The notes beneath the pieces were generated by a model that ran no database searches, was not told the origin of the DNA, and was given only the letters and a program-made list of their open reading frames with translations. Positions 1 through 8,821 of a stretch of DNA of 64,000 bases are shown here, piece by piece; position 1 is the first letter of the stretch, and every line of letters begins with the position of its first letter. The stretch is from the NCBI RefSeq assembly GCF_024296685.1, contig NZ_CP100763.1, positions 2,356,001-2,420,000 of the forward strand, given 5' to 3'. The translations under genes were made by a program, and so were the position numbers. The stretch comes from Natrinema marinum. GTDB taxonomy: Archaea > Halobacteriota > Halobacteria > Halobacteriales > Natrialbaceae.

Positions 1-440
1 GTGGAGTCTTCGATCGTCGAGAGGACCGGGATCGCACCGCCGACGGTCGCCTCGAATCGGATCGAGCCCGCGCTCTCGTCCTCGAGCGCGCGGAGTTCCT
101 CGTAGCGCTCTGCGACCGGTCCTTTGTTGGCCAGCACGACGTGGCGGTCGGCCTCGAGCGCGCGCTGGACGTGTGAAAAGCCGGGTTCGGCGTCGCCGAG
201 CGTCGTCGGCGTGGCCTCCACGAGCACGTCGTAGTCGGTCTCGAAGACATCCGCGGGAGCGGCGGCGCCGAGCGGTTCGTCGCCAGCCTTGCGCTCGAGG
301 GCGTCGGCGACGGCGATGCCGTCGGAGTCGACGACGGCGCTGCTCGAGTCGGCGAGCGCGACGACCTCGTGGCCGTACTCGCCGGCGAGGTCGGCGACCG
401 AGCGACCGACGTCGCCCGCGCCGAGGATTGCGAGATCCAT
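1..440 (-). CDS. hom: homoserine dehydrogenase, 5' part (cut by window edge)
   Basis: Catalyses NAD(P)H-dependent interconversion of aspartate semialdehyde and homoserine, the branch point to threonine and methionine. About 146 N-terminal residues are visible. They start with a Rossmann fold (GAGDVG at 7-12), followed by EATPTT and the ANKGP segment typical of homoserine dehydrogenases, then FEATVGGAIP. The reading frame is open at the left edge, so the catalytic and C-terminal parts lie outside the window. Its ATG overlaps the stop of the upstream ACT-domain gene as TAATG, so the two are translationally coupled and probably form one operon. The family call is firm; cofactor preference cannot be judged. 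Confidence 0.93.
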   Translation of the reverse strand, partial: MDLAILGAGDVGRSVADLAGEYGHEVVALADSSSAVVDSDGIAVADALERKAGDEPLGAAAPADVFETDYDVLVEATPTTLGDAEPGFSHVQRALEADRHVVLANKGPVAERYEELRALEDESAGSIRFEATVGGAIPVLSTIEDS

Positions 441-1006
441 TAGGCTTCACCTCCAAGCAGGGGTTCGACGACGGTCAGGTCCTTGTCGGAGCCGATCGAG
501 CGGATGGCCGCGAGCGCCTCCTCGGATCGCCCGGAATCGATCGCGAGGCGGGCGCGGGCGCTCGCGACGCCCTCGGTGCCCTCGGGCGCGGCGAGCGAGA
601 GGTCCTGGACGACGGCGTCGGCCTCGTTTTCAATCCGCGAGAGGGTGTTCGAGAGGTCCGTCTCGACGAGGTGGCCGACCAGCACGACGTTTACTTCCTC
701 GCCGTAGTGCTCTTGGCCGGCCTGAATGACGTTGACGCCGGCGTCGCGCAGCGCCTGGACGATGTCGTCGAATCGGTCGGGGGGACACTCGAGGTCGACC
801 TCGACGGGGATGTGCCCGCGAGGCGTGATGTTGCCGCGTTCGTGGTGGATGCTCAGCAGATTGCCGCCGCTGTCGGCGATCGGGGCGAGCGCGCGGAGCA
901 ACTCGCCGGGTTCGTCGACGAGCTCGAGCCGGACGGTGTAGGCCCGGACGCCGCCGTCGGTCTCGGCGTCGGGGTCGTCCTCGTCGGGCTCGGGTGTGTC
1001 ACCCAT
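440..1006 (-). CDS. ACT-domain amino acid-binding regulatory protein
   Basis: A 188-residue protein with an acidic N-terminal tail and an ACT domain at about 20-95 (RLELVDEPGELLRALAPI, SGGNLLSIHHE), followed by a second alpha/beta half. ACT domains bind amino acids and regulate metabolic enzymes. Coupling to hom by a TAATG overlap suggests that it senses an end product such as threonine for homoserine dehydrogenase; that is inference. I chose the ATG at 1006 because a strong Shine-Dalgarno sequence (AGGAGGTG, 1013-1020) lies at the right spacing. The in-frame GTG at 1015 lies within that Shine-Dalgarno sequence and is a poor start. Confidence 0.88.
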   Translation of the reverse strand: MGDTPEPDEDDPDAETDGGVRAYTVRLELVDEPGELLRALAPIADSGGNLLSIHHERGNITPRGHIPVEVDLECPPDRFDDIVQALRDAGVNVIQAGQEHYGEEVNVVLVGHLVETDLSNTLSRIENEADAVVQDLSLAAPEGTEGVASARARLAIDSGRSEEALAAIRSIGSDKDLTVVEPLLGGEA

Positions 1007-1043
1007 CGCCGACACCTCCTGTCTGCGGGCAGCTACACGTCAT
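999..1043 (-). other. candidate 14-codon leader ORF ahead of the ACT/hom operon
   Basis: An ATG at 1043 opens a 14-codon frame (MTCSCPQTGGVGDG) that ends in TGA at 999-1001 and overlaps the ACT start by 8 nt. A TATA-like box lies about 27 nt upstream, so a leaderless transcript would begin at about this ATG. The peptide contains two cysteines. It is too short to call as a protein and may be chance. Confidence 0.3.
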
Positions 1044-1066
1044 GATGTACGGTTGCGTAATGGGCG

Positions 1067-1074
1067 CGTAAAAG
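1067..1074 (-). promoter_or_regulatory. TATA-like box for the ACT/hom operon
   Basis: On the minus strand this reads CTTTTACG. Its distance of about 27 nt from the leader ATG at 1043 fits haloarchaeal promoters. It would give the ACT gene a leader of about 37 nt, consistent with that gene carrying a Shine-Dalgarno sequence. Confidence 0.4.
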
Positions 1075-1159
1075 GATATAGGACTTCCCAAAACTCTCCG
1101 TCCCTGGCAACGGTAGACACGGATTCTATCGCCGACGAGGATATCACGTCGTTCGGCGC

Positions 1160-1525
1160 TCAGAGGTGGTCTTTCCCCGGATTCGACGATCCCCAGTCGC
1201 CGCGGCCCCCCTCGGTCCGGTCGACGCCCATGATCGACTCGGGCTGGTCGGGGCCGCCAAGACTGTCTCGCGCGTCGGGCACGCGCACGGTGACCTCGTC
1301 GACCTCGGGCCAGGAGAGAAGTTCGGCCTCGATGTTGCCCGTCGTCACGTCGCTGACCGAACAGCCCTTGCAGCCGCCGCCGAGTTCGATGACGACCTCG
1401 CCGGTCTCGGGGTCGGCCGACCGCACCGCGCTGGTCCCCCCGTGCATCTGGATGATGGGCATCTCGCGGGCCAACCACGCCTCGACGCGCTCTCGCAGCG
1501 ACGGGTCGTCGTCGGAGTCAGTCAT
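1160..1525 (-). CDS. NifU-like C-terminal domain Fe-S scaffold protein
   Basis: A 121-residue cytoplasmic protein consisting of a NifU C-terminal domain: MHGG at about 27-30, then an ELGGGCKGC motif with C52 and C55, the pair that binds a transient Fe-S cluster. The family assembles and delivers 4Fe-4S clusters to apoproteins. A tail of about 35 residues after the domain (rich in G, D and R) is not part of the family core. It is a single gene on the same strand as the hom operon, with about 150 nt between them. Function beyond scaffolding is not visible. Confidence 0.92.
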   Translation of the reverse strand: MTDSDDDPSLRERVEAWLAREMPIIQMHGGTSAVRSADPETGEVVIELGGGCKGCSVSDVTTGNIEAELLSWPEVDEVTVRVPDARDSLGGPDQPESIMGVDRTEGGRGDWGSSNPGKDHL

Positions 1526-1585
1526 TGGTACCCATAGACGCTCGAGCGGGGTATACCTTGGGTCGCACGGCCGAAATCCGTCGAA

Positions 1586-3064
1586 TTAATCCTGAACGTT
1601 TCCGCCGCGTCGGCGCAGCCACTCGAGCGCGAGCGCGCCGCCCGCGAGCCCAGCACTGGCGGTGAAGCCAGGGATCGAATCGCCGCCCGCGTCGCTGCCG
1701 CCGCCCCCGTCGCTGCCGTCCCCAGCTCCGTCTCCGGAATCGCCGCCGGTTCCGTTCGTCGCGTTCGTTCCCTCGTCGGCCGCGAGCCAGTCGGGGTCGC
1801 GAAGCGACGGCGGATCGGCCTGCTCGCCGGCCTCGGCCGGGAAGGTGTAGAGCGCGCCCTCGAGGTCCGTGCCCGGAATCGCTTCCGTACTAGGGGCGAC
1901 GAAATACTCGCCACGCGCTGCAACGCGGGCCGTCCAGAACCCGGTTTCGGCAGGGTCGCGCCACCACGCGAGTCGGTCGGGGTTCGCCGGATCGGACACG
2001 TCGTGGATTTGGACGCCCGCGCGGTACCACGCCGAGTAGAGCCGGCCGCCGTGGAGTTCGAAGTTGTGCGCGGTCGTCCACAGCCCGCTCTGATACGTCT
2101 CGTCGACCGTCCGCGGAGCGTGGATCGACCCGCGGTGGATCGGCTCAGTGGGGTCGCTCACGTCGTAGAGGTCGATCCCGCCCGGCCGGTTGGGCGCGGC
2201 TCCGCCGGTTGTCCAGGCCTCCCGACCGACCGCCATGAGATCGCCCGTCTCGTCGACCGCCGCGTAGTGGTCGTTGCCCGGCAGGCCGTAGGCGGCCTCG
2301 CGCCAGTCGGCGATCGACCGCTGTTCCTCGAGCGTCGTGTCGCGAACGTGCGAGACGTAGGTCGGCTCGGTCGGGTCGCTGACATCGATCAGGTAGGTGC
2401 CGGGATTCCAGTGGGCCAGGTAGGCGATATCGTCCTGCACGTAGACGTCGTGGAGGTAGCGCGCGAGCATCCCGACCTCGCCCCAGCCGGGTTCGCGCTC
2501 TAACAGCGACCAGTACCCCAGTTGCGTGATCTCGCCGCCGCCGACGTCGAAGATCACGAGCGGGTTCGCCCCCTGTTCGTTCGCGACGACGAACAGCAGG
2601 TCACCCTCGAGATAGCAGTTGTGGATGTGGTAGCTCGTTTCGAACTCGCCGGTCGGCACGGGGTTCGCGGGGTCGCTCACGTCGTACAGCCGAAAGCCGT
2701 TGACCGCGAAATTCGGGTTCGCCGGGCCGACGACGGCCAGTCGGTCGCCGTCGACGGCCACGTCGAGGATCTGCGTCAGGGACTCGCCGGCGAGCTCGAG
2801 GTCGCGTTTCTCGGCCAGTAGCGTCGGCTCGGCGGGATCGCTCACGTCGACGGTCGCGAAGCCCGTCGTGGCGGCGACGTACGCGGTCTCGCTGCCGTCG
2901 CCGACGACGGCCTCCGCAGCGCCGGTAATGGGAAGTCGGCCGAGCGGTTCGTACCCCCGCTGGTGGCCGGTAGCGGCGCCACGCGATCGGGAGGCAACAG
3001 TCGGACCGGAGACGGCCGCGAAGCCGGCAGCGCCGCCCGTCCGGAGGAACGCTCTCCGCTTCAT
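1586..3064 (-). CDS. Tat-exported LVIVD-repeat beta-propeller protein with PGF-CTERM-like tail
   Basis: A 492-residue predicted surface protein. The start at 3064 places a twin-arginine signal at the N-terminus (MKRRAFLRTGG, then a hydrophobic stretch to about residue 27); an upstream ATG at 3088 would only add 8 residues. At least five copies of the LVIVD-type core (VSDPAEPT, VSDPANPV, VSDPTEPT, VSDPTEPI, VSDPANPD) indicate a propeller. A Gly/Asp/Ser-rich linker leads to a C-terminal PGF, a hydrophobic helix and RRR, the pattern of PGF-CTERM proteins processed by archaeosortase A. Family members often bind choice-of-anchor or phytase-like partners, but no catalytic site is evident. Confidence 0.85.
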   Translation of the reverse strand: MKRRAFLRTGGAAGFAAVSGPTVASRSRGAATGHQRGYEPLGRLPITGAAEAVVGDGSETAYVAATTGFATVDVSDPAEPTLLAEKRDLELAGESLTQILDVAVDGDRLAVVGPANPNFAVNGFRLYDVSDPANPVPTGEFETSYHIHNCYLEGDLLFVVANEQGANPLVIFDVGGGEITQLGYWSLLEREPGWGEVGMLARYLHDVYVQDDIAYLAHWNPGTYLIDVSDPTEPTYVSHVRDTTLEEQRSIADWREAAYGLPGNDHYAAVDETGDLMAVGREAWTTGGAAPNRPGGIDLYDVSDPTEPIHRGSIHAPRTVDETYQSGLWTTAHNFELHGGRLYSAWYRAGVQIHDVSDPANPDRLAWWRDPAETGFWTARVAARGEYFVAPSTEAIPGTDLEGALYTFPAEAGEQADPPSLRDPDWLAADEGTNATNGTGGDSGDGAGDGSDGGGGSDAGGDSIPGFTASAGLAGGALALEWLRRRGGNVQD

Positions 3065-3148
3065 AGTGGGTGCAACGAGCGCAGACACATAGACGTGATT
3101 ACTCGAATCACCGGACTCGCGAGCGGCGGGGCAGCCGAGCGTCGCGAG

Positions 3149-4126
3149 TTACCTGCGCAGCCGTCGCCGGTCGCCGGTTCCGCCGGTCATAGCGCTGGCG
3201 AGTGCCCCCTCGAGGACGACGTCGTCGCCGAGGTCGGTGACGTGGATCTCGGGGACGTTGGTCATCACCATCTCGGAGACGCGCTCGCGGACCGGATCGA
3301 CGACCAGTTCCTCGTTGTGCAACGCGACCGCGCCGCCGAAGGAGACGACGATCGGCGCGAACGCGTGGATCACGTTCGTCACGCCGATCGCGTTCCAGTG
3401 GGCGAGCTGGTCGATGACGTAATCGGCCAACTCGTCCTCGCCCGCGAGGTCGAAGACGTCCTTCGCGGTGAAGTCGGGCCCCTCGAGCGGGAGGTCGGTC
3501 GCGATCGTCGGGTCGTCCTCGGCGAGCAGTCGGGCGAAATCGGGAATGGCGTTGCCGGAGCAGTAGGCCTCCCAGTGGCCGTCGTGGCCGCAGCCACAGG
3601 TCAGCCGCCCCTGCGGGTCGACGACGTAGTGGCCGACCTCGCCGGCGTTGCCGTCCCAGCCGCCCATGATCTCGCCGTCGCAGCAGACGCCGGCGCCGAT
3701 CCCCGAAGAGATCGTGATGTAGACCATGTCGTCGGGGTTGCTCGCGGCGTGGAAGCGCTCGCCGATGACGCCCGCCGTGGTGTCGTTGTGGAGGTGGACT
3801 TCGTCGCTGTCGATGAGCTTCGCGATGGGGCCGGTCAGGGGAATCCTGTCGATCGAATCGGGCAGGTTGGCAGGATCGATCACGGCCCCTTCGGCGAGAT
3901 CGAACGGACCGATCGAGCCGATTCCGGCGGCCACGATCCGCTCGGGGTCGACCCCGGCCTGACCGCAGGCGTCGCGCAGCGTTCGGAGCACCCCTTCCGT
4001 CACGTCGATACCCGTCGGCCCGCGCGGCGTGGATCGACGACTCGAGCCGATCGTCGTCCCGTCGGCCTCGGCGACGACGGCCCGAACGTTGGTCGCGCCG
4101 AGGTCGACGCCCGCATAGTAGACCAT
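3149..4126 (-). CDS. ROK-family sugar kinase (glucokinase-like)
   Basis: A 325-residue cytoplasmic kinase that likely phosphorylates glucose or a related hexose. The ATP phosphate motif DLGATN is at 8-13, the catalytic base is D115 in HND, GIGAGV is at 142-147, and GEVGH at 162-166 supplies zinc/substrate residues. The ROK cysteine cluster is CGCG (177-180) followed by HWEAYCSG (184-191). In the usual motif a cysteine stands where H184 is here; family members tolerate this change, but it alters the zinc ligand set. The gene stands alone, downstream in orientation of a divergent hypothetical gene. Substrate is inferred from the family. Confidence 0.87.
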   Translation of the reverse strand: MVYYAGVDLGATNVRAVVAEADGTTIGSSRRSTPRGPTGIDVTEGVLRTLRDACGQAGVDPERIVAAGIGSIGPFDLAEGAVIDPANLPDSIDRIPLTGPIAKLIDSDEVHLHNDTTAGVIGERFHAASNPDDMVYITISSGIGAGVCCDGEIMGGWDGNAGEVGHYVVDPQGRLTCGCGHDGHWEAYCSGNAIPDFARLLAEDDPTIATDLPLEGPDFTAKDVFDLAGEDELADYVIDQLAHWNAIGVTNVIHAFAPIVVSFGGAVALHNEELVVDPVRERVSEMVMTNVPEIHVTDLGDDVVLEGALASAMTGGTGDRRRLRR

Positions 4127-4269
4127 GCTGTCCTAGTGGACGACCGCGGCCGTACTTAACTACCCAGATTGTACTCGGCGACGAGTAGCGATTTCGATAC
4201 GTTGTGGCGGCGGGCGGGTGCCGGCGAACCGACGACACACGTATGCCACACCATACCATAGTTTGAGAT

Positions 4270-4704
4270 ATGGCCACCGACGATTCATCGACCGATCCGG
4301 ACGCGGGATCCGAGGCGGTATCGGTGTCCGACGGAGAGTGCGAGGCGCTCCACGAAGTCGAACTGGGCCTCGAGTGGGTCCAGCGCGCCCAGGGAAGCCT
4401 GCTCGAGTTCCACCACGCGACGGGCCACGGGATGGACCACCTCTACCGGGCCGAGGAACTGCTCCGAGCGACCGGCCACGACGAGCTCGCCGACGCGATC
4501 CGGGGCGAGCTGCTCCCCCACGGCGTCGTCGACGAGGACCGCTGGTCGTACGACGTTCTCGAGAACTTCCAAGAGACGCTGCTTGCCAAGACGCGGGCGC
4601 TCGAGCGACGAGTTCGCCGCGAGGTCGCCGACGGGGAGCGCCACGTCCGCGAGCGCAGACAGGAACGAGAGTGGAAGAAACGGGCGGGCGACCGGTCACG
4701 GTGA
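4270..4704 (+). CDS. hypothetical haloarchaeal helical protein
   Basis: A 144-residue acidic protein with no motif I recognise. It has a disordered acidic N-terminus (1-25), a helical core with several histidines (EFHHATGHGMDHLY, about 48-61), and a basic, Arg/Glu-rich C-terminal helix (EVADGERHVRERRQEREWKK). Codon use and GC match its neighbours. It stands alone between a divergent ROK kinase and a convergent Usp gene. The clustered His residues could bind metal, but this is only a composition remark. Confidence 0.7.
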   Translation: MATDDSSTDPDAGSEAVSVSDGECEALHEVELGLEWVQRAQGSLLEFHHATGHGMDHLYRAEELLRATGHDELADAIRGELLPHGVVDEDRWSYDVLENFQETLLAKTRALERRVRREVADGERHVRERRQEREWKKRAGDRSR

Positions 4705-4783
4705 CGCGGCCGATCGAAAGCGGAGACGAACGAAAGGGCGGGAGGGCTCGAGAGCGGGATCGATGCGACCGACGGCCTCGTCG

Positions 4784-5248
4784 CTACTCCATTACGTCGA
4801 GGTCCCGGAAGTAGGTGACCGGACAGGGTGCCTGAAGGATGATTTCCTGGGAGACGGAGCCGAGGACAGCCTTCTCCGCCGGGGAGCGGCGGCGCCCGCC
4901 GACGACCATGCGGTCGGCGTCGACGTCGATCGCCATGTCGACGACCTTGGTACTGACCTCGCCGAGTGCGCCCTTGATCTCGTACTCGACGCCGGCTTCC
5001 TCGAAGCGCTCGGCGAGTTCGGGAACCGGTGCTCGGTTGGCCGCGACCTCGTCGGGGTCGACATCCTCGACGCGAGCATCGAAGCCGAGGTCGTCGTGAA
5101 CGTCTTCGTACTCGTCTTCGGTGAAGGCGTGGCCGATCACGACCTTCGCGCCGAGGGGTTCGGCGACCTCGAGCACCGTTTCGGCGAGTTCCGGTGCGCG
5201 TACTGAGTCCATCGGTCCGACCGCGAGGAGTACCGTATCGATTGCCAT
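4784..5248 (-). CDS. universal stress protein (UspA family)
   Basis: A 154-residue single Usp domain. It begins IDTVLLAVGP and ends with a nucleotide-binding segment VVGGRRRSPAEKAVLGSVSQ, a haloarchaeal variant of the G-2x-G-9x-G(S/T) loop. Members bind ATP or AMP and respond to stress; the partner is unknown. The ATG at 5248 was chosen because it begins the Usp fold and a TATA-like box sits 25-34 nt upstream; the frame is open 37 codons further up but that part has no Usp homology. A close paralog lies directly upstream on the same strand (5375-5839), suggesting a tandem duplication. Confidence 0.93.
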   Translation of the reverse strand: MAIDTVLLAVGPMDSVRAPELAETVLEVAEPLGAKVVIGHAFTEDEYEDVHDDLGFDARVEDVDPDEVAANRAPVPELAERFEEAGVEYEIKGALGEVSTKVVDMAIDVDADRMVVGGRRRSPAEKAVLGSVSQEIILQAPCPVTYFRDLDVME

Positions 5249-5272
5249 ATCGGCACAGTGGTCGGGCCACCC

Positions 5273-5282
5273 GCTTAAGTAT
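5273..5282 (-). promoter_or_regulatory. TATA-like box for the Usp gene at 4784-5248
   Basis: The minus strand reads ATACTTAAGC, centred about 30 nt before the ATG at 5248. This spacing predicts a leaderless or nearly leaderless transcript and supports the chosen start. Confidence 0.5.
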
Positions 5283-5374
5283 TCTCGTCGTTGCAGTATT
5301 CCAGAACCATCGCGCGGTCGGCGCAGGCGCGACCCGGTCGATGCGACGACGCCTGACACCCGCTGGGGGACGAC

Positions 5375-5839
5375 TTAGTCTTCGAACTCGTCGTCGCTGC
5401 GAACGAAGGTGACGGGACAGGGTGCCGACAGCAGGACCTCCTGAGCCGTCGAGCCGAAGACGGCTTTCCCGGTCGGCGACCGCCGCCGGCCGCCGACGAC
5501 GACCATATCGGCACCGGTCTCGGTCGACAGATCGACGATCGACGGTCCGTGCTCTCCGACGGCACCCCGGATCTCGTAATCGACGTCGTGCTCGTCGAAG
5601 ATATCTTTCAGGTCGTGGATCGTCGAGTGGCGCGCCGCGACCGCATCGGGGTCGATTTCGTCGACTGTTCGGTCGAACTCGAGGCGGTCGAGGACCTGAT
5701 CGTACTCTCGTTCTGTGAAAACGTGTGCGAGGATGACGGTTGCACCGGCCGGCTTCGCGATGTCGAGGACGGTTTCGGCGAGCTGGCCGCTCCGTTCGGC
5801 GTCGCTCGGACCGACTGCAAGCAATACTGTCTCTAGCAT
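5375..5839 (-). CDS. universal stress protein (UspA family), paralog of its neighbour
   Basis: A 154-residue Usp domain protein, the same length as the gene at 4784-5248 and clearly paralogous: LETVLLAVGPSD at the start, FTEREYDQVLD in the middle, and VVGGRRRSPTGKAVFGSTAQ near the end as nucleotide loop. The two genes lie in tandem, separated by about 125 nt that contain the downstream gene's own promoter, so they are probably transcribed separately. Role in stress response is inferred from the family. Confidence 0.93.
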   Translation of the reverse strand: MLETVLLAVGPSDAERSGQLAETVLDIAKPAGATVILAHVFTEREYDQVLDRLEFDRTVDEIDPDAVAARHSTIHDLKDIFDEHDVDYEIRGAVGEHGPSIVDLSTETGADMVVVGGRRRSPTGKAVFGSTAQEVLLSAPCPVTFVRSDDEFED

Positions 5840-5950
5840 GGATGACGGGTTGATCGCACACCACCGTAAATCCGCGGGTCACGGAACCGCGTGTGAGCGC
5901 AGAGGGCGGGTTCCGGGCGATTTTTCCATCCCGTCGTCGACAGCGGAGGC

Positions 5951-6691
5951 ATGGACGGACCAGACCTCGCGGGGCAGACGGTGCTCGTCACGGGCAGCGC
6001 GAAAGGCGTCGGCCGCGAACTGCTGCTCTCGACGGCCGACTGCGGTGCGCGGACGGCCGTACACTACCACACGAGCGCCGACGCCGCTCGCGAGGTCGCC
6101 GAAAGCGCCCGCGACCGCGGTGCGTCGGACGCGATGACGGTGCAGGGGGACGTGACCGATCCCGACAGCGTCGACGGCCTCTTCGCGGCCGTCGAGTCCG
6201 AACTCGGACCCGTCGACGTGTTGGTCAACAACGTCGGCGACTTCGCGCCGGCCCACTGGGCCGACCTCGAGTTCGAGACCTGGAACCGCGTCCTCGAGAC
6301 CAACTTCAATGGCACCTACCTCTGCTCGAAGCGCGCCCTGCCGGGAATGCGCGAGAACGGGTACGGACGGATCGTTAACATCGGGTACGCCTCGAGCGAG
6401 CGGGGACTCGTTAGTCCGAAGAACTTCCCCTACTTCGTCGCGAAAGCGGGCGTATTGCTGTTCACGCGCATGCTCGCGGCGGACACGCAAGACAACGGGA
6501 TCACGGTCAACGCGATCTCGCCGTACGTCGTGGAGAACTCCGACGAGTTCCCCGACGACCTGCCCCGCGGTCGGCCCGCGAGTTTCGAGGACCTGGCACA
6601 GCCGCTGTACTTCTTCCTCGACCCGGACACCGAGTACGTCAGCGGAGAGAACATCGAGGTCGACGGTGGGTGGCTCCCCGAGACGGTGTAA
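5951..6691 (+). CDS. short-chain dehydrogenase/reductase (SDR)
   Basis: A 246-residue classical SDR. The cofactor loop TGSAKGVG is at 14-21, NNVG at 93-96, serines S148/S149 after NIGYA, and the catalytic YxxxK is Y161-K165. The C-terminus (SGENIEVDGGW) matches 3-oxoacyl-ACP reductase-like members. The residues after the Gly loop do not allow a firm choice between NAD and NADP. It is a single gene with no partner nearby, so the substrate is unknown; annotation as FabG would be over-specific because archaea lack a canonical fatty acid synthase. Confidence 0.9.
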   Translation: MDGPDLAGQTVLVTGSAKGVGRELLLSTADCGARTAVHYHTSADAAREVAESARDRGASDAMTVQGDVTDPDSVDGLFAAVESELGPVDVLVNNVGDFAPAHWADLEFETWNRVLETNFNGTYLCSKRALPGMRENGYGRIVNIGYASSERGLVSPKNFPYFVAKAGVLLFTRMLAADTQDNGITVNAISPYVVENSDEFPDDLPRGRPASFEDLAQPLYFFLDPDTEYVSGENIEVDGGWLPETV

Positions 6692-6782
6692 GCGGTCCCG
6701 TCTCGCTCCGCGTTCAGGCGGTCCGTCTACCGATCGCTCACCGACACAATAGCTTAACCCGAGCCGCGCCGTCTGTCCCGGT

Positions 6783-7241
6783 ATGGCGGGCCGAGTCCGC
6801 GTGATTCACGTCGCGTCCGAACAGGGAGCGCCGATGGAACGCCTCGAGCGAGCGAGCGCGGTCGCGGGTCGGGGCCTCGAGGGCGACCGCTACTTCGACA
6901 CCGAAGGAACGTTCGCCGACCGCGACGGCAGCGATATCACGTTCATCGAGCAGGAAGCCCTCGAGGCGGTCGAACGGAACTACGACATCAGCCTCGAGCC
7001 CGGCGCCCACCGCCGGAACCTGACGACCGACGGGATCGCACTGAACCACCTCGTCGACCGCCGGTTCCGGGTCGGCGACGCCGTCTGCGAGGGGATCGAA
7101 CTCTGCGAGCCGTGTTCGTACCTCGAGTCCCACCTCGAGGAGCGGGGGATCCGCGAGGCGCTCGTCCACCGCGGCGGGCTCCGGGCGCGGATCCTCGAGG
7201 ACGGGACCCTGACGCCGGGCGACGGCATCGAACCGCTCTGA
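6783..7241 (+). CDS. MOSC domain-containing protein
   Basis: A 152-residue stand-alone MOSC domain. Landmarks are GRGLEGDRY (about 30-38), [12 protein letters not shown], a histidine/arginine segment ([12 protein letters not shown]) and the conserved cysteine region CEPCSYLE near 107-114. MOSC domains bind molybdenum cofactor or carry sulfur to it, as in molybdenum cofactor sulfurase C-termini. The partner enzyme is not in the window. The start at 6783 follows a short upstream region containing AATAGCTTAACC, a plausible TATA region. Confidence 0.9.
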   Translation: MAGRVRVIHVASEQGAPMERLERASAVAGRGLEGDRYFDTEGTFADRDGSDITFIEQEALEAVERNYDISLEPGAHRRNLTTDGIALNHLVDRRFRVGDAVCEGIELCEPCSYLESHLEERGIREALVHRGGLRARILEDGTLTPGDGIEPL

Positions 7242-7328
7242 GGGGGCCGCCGAGCGGGCACGGTCGTCGTTCGACACCCCGCTCGAGCGGAGCGCAAACT
7301 ACATTTTCGCGAGCGCCAAGGGACGCGT

Positions 7329-8126
7329 ATGAACGAGCCGGGGATCCAGTCGCTGATGGACCAGGAGACGCTCGATCAGCGGGTCCGCGCCGGCGACGTA
7401 CCGGCGTGGGTCGCCGATCACTGGGAGACGTTTCAGGAGGGACTGCTCGGCGAGCGAAGCGGATCGCCGTTCCCGTGTTTCTTCGGCGTCGAGTCCGTCC
7501 AGCAGGGCGAACCGCTCTACACCGCGGTGCCCTCGATGAGCGATGCCGACGCGCTCCTGACGCTTCGGGATCGGATCCTCGAGTATCTCGAGGTCTACGA
7601 GGATCACTCCGGCCGAGCCTCGCTGGTCACCTTCTTCGAGCCGCCCGCGGAGCCCCTCTCGGAGCGGGAGTACCACGACGCGCTCTGGCACGTCCTGCAG
7701 ACGTTACACCTCCACGACCCCGAGCCGTGGCCCGAGGAGATTCCCACCGATCCCGACGACCCCCGCTGGGAGTTCTGTCTGGGCGGCGAGCCGATGTTTC
7801 CGACCTGCCGAGCACCGTTCTACGAGACGCGCAAGAGCCGATACTGTCCCGTCGGCCTCGAGATCACGTTCCAGCCGCGCGCGCTGTTCGAGGGTCTCGA
7901 CGTGACGGCCGACACTGCGGCCGGCCAGCGCGCTCGAGAAGTGATTCAGGATCGGCTCGAGGAGTACGACGGGGTCTGCCCGCACGCCGACCTCGGCGAC
8001 TGGGGCGTCGAGGGCGACCGCGAGTGGCCCCAGTACATGTTCTCCGAAGACGAGTCCCAGGCGCCGTCGACGTGTCCGATCACGGTCACCCGGACGCACC
8101 CGAAACCCGCGGCGCGGCTCCCATGA
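7329..8126 (+). CDS. YqcI/YcgG family protein
   Basis: A 265-residue protein with the YqcI/YcgG signature: a FPCFFG segment near 48-53, a conserved [17 protein letters not shown] region and repeated short motifs with Trp, Phe and Cys. The biochemical role of this family is unsettled. Its last codons overlap the start of the next gene as ATGA, so it is cotranscribed with a cysteine hydrolase. Acidic composition and codon use match the host. Family assignment is fairly firm; function is unknown. Confidence 0.82.
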   Translation: MNEPGIQSLMDQETLDQRVRAGDVPAWVADHWETFQEGLLGERSGSPFPCFFGVESVQQGEPLYTAVPSMSDADALLTLRDRILEYLEVYEDHSGRASLVTFFEPPAEPLSEREYHDALWHVLQTLHLHDPEPWPEEIPTDPDDPRWEFCLGGEPMFPTCRAPFYETRKSRYCPVGLEITFQPRALFEGLDVTADTAAGQRAREVIQDRLEEYDGVCPHADLGDWGVEGDREWPQYMFSEDESQAPSTCPITVTRTHPKPAARLP

Positions 8127-8713
8127 CGGTCGCCGACGGCGATAGCGCAGTGACTCAGTCGCGACTCGAGGACGCCGCGCTCGTCCTGATCGACTTCCAG
8201 CGGGGGTTTGACGATTCCTCGTGGGGCGAGCGGAACAACCCCGACGCCGAGGCGAACGCGGCGCGACTGCTCGAGCGCTGGCGCGAGCGGGGCCGGCCGA
8301 TCGTCCACGTTCGCCACGATTCGACGGAGCCGGACTCGCCGCTCCGGGGCGACGAACCGGGCTTCGCGTTCAAACCGGAGACGGCCCCGCTCGCCGACGA
8401 GCCGACGATGGAGAAGTCGGTCAACAGCGCGTTCATCGGGACCGACCTCGAGGGCTGGCTCCGCGAGCGCGGTCTCGAGACGGTCGTCGTCGCCGGTCTG
8501 ACGACGGACCACTGCGTCTCGACGAGCGCGCGAATGGCGGAGAACCTCGGCTTCGAGCCGATCGTGGTGAGCGACGCCACCGCCACCTTCGAACGGACCT
8601 TCGACGGCGAGACCTTCGATGCGGCGACGGTCCACCGAACCGCGCTGGCCCACCTCGCGGGCGAGTTCGCGACGGTGGCCACCGTCGACGAGGTGCTCGC
8701 GGCCGATTCTTGA
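8123..8713 (+). CDS. isochorismatase-like cysteine hydrolase
   Basis: A 196-residue cysteine hydrolase. The catalytic triad can be placed: D24 in LIDFQ, K98 in MEKSV, and C131 in [11 protein letters not shown]. These enzymes hydrolyse amides or vinyl ethers such as nicotinamide, N-carbamoyl compounds or isochorismate. The FERTFDG stretch near 155 is typical of the general isochorismatase-like group rather than PncA nicotinamidase, which has additional zinc ligands. The ATG at 8123 overlaps the upstream YqcI stop (ATGA), implying an operon. Substrate is unknown. Confidence 0.9.
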   Translation: MTVADGDSAVTQSRLEDAALVLIDFQRGFDDSSWGERNNPDAEANAARLLERWRERGRPIVHVRHDSTEPDSPLRGDEPGFAFKPETAPLADEPTMEKSVNSAFIGTDLEGWLRERGLETVVVAGLTTDHCVSTSARMAENLGFEPIVVSDATATFERTFDGETFDAATVHRTALAHLAGEFATVATVDEVLAADS

Positions 8714-8821
8714 ACCCCGATACGCGAGGGCGGGTCCCGCGCCGACGACGACCCGACTGACGCCAGCGTCCGGCGAGGCTGTCGCACCACAGTTATGAAC
8801 GCTCTCGTTCTCGAGTCGTGT

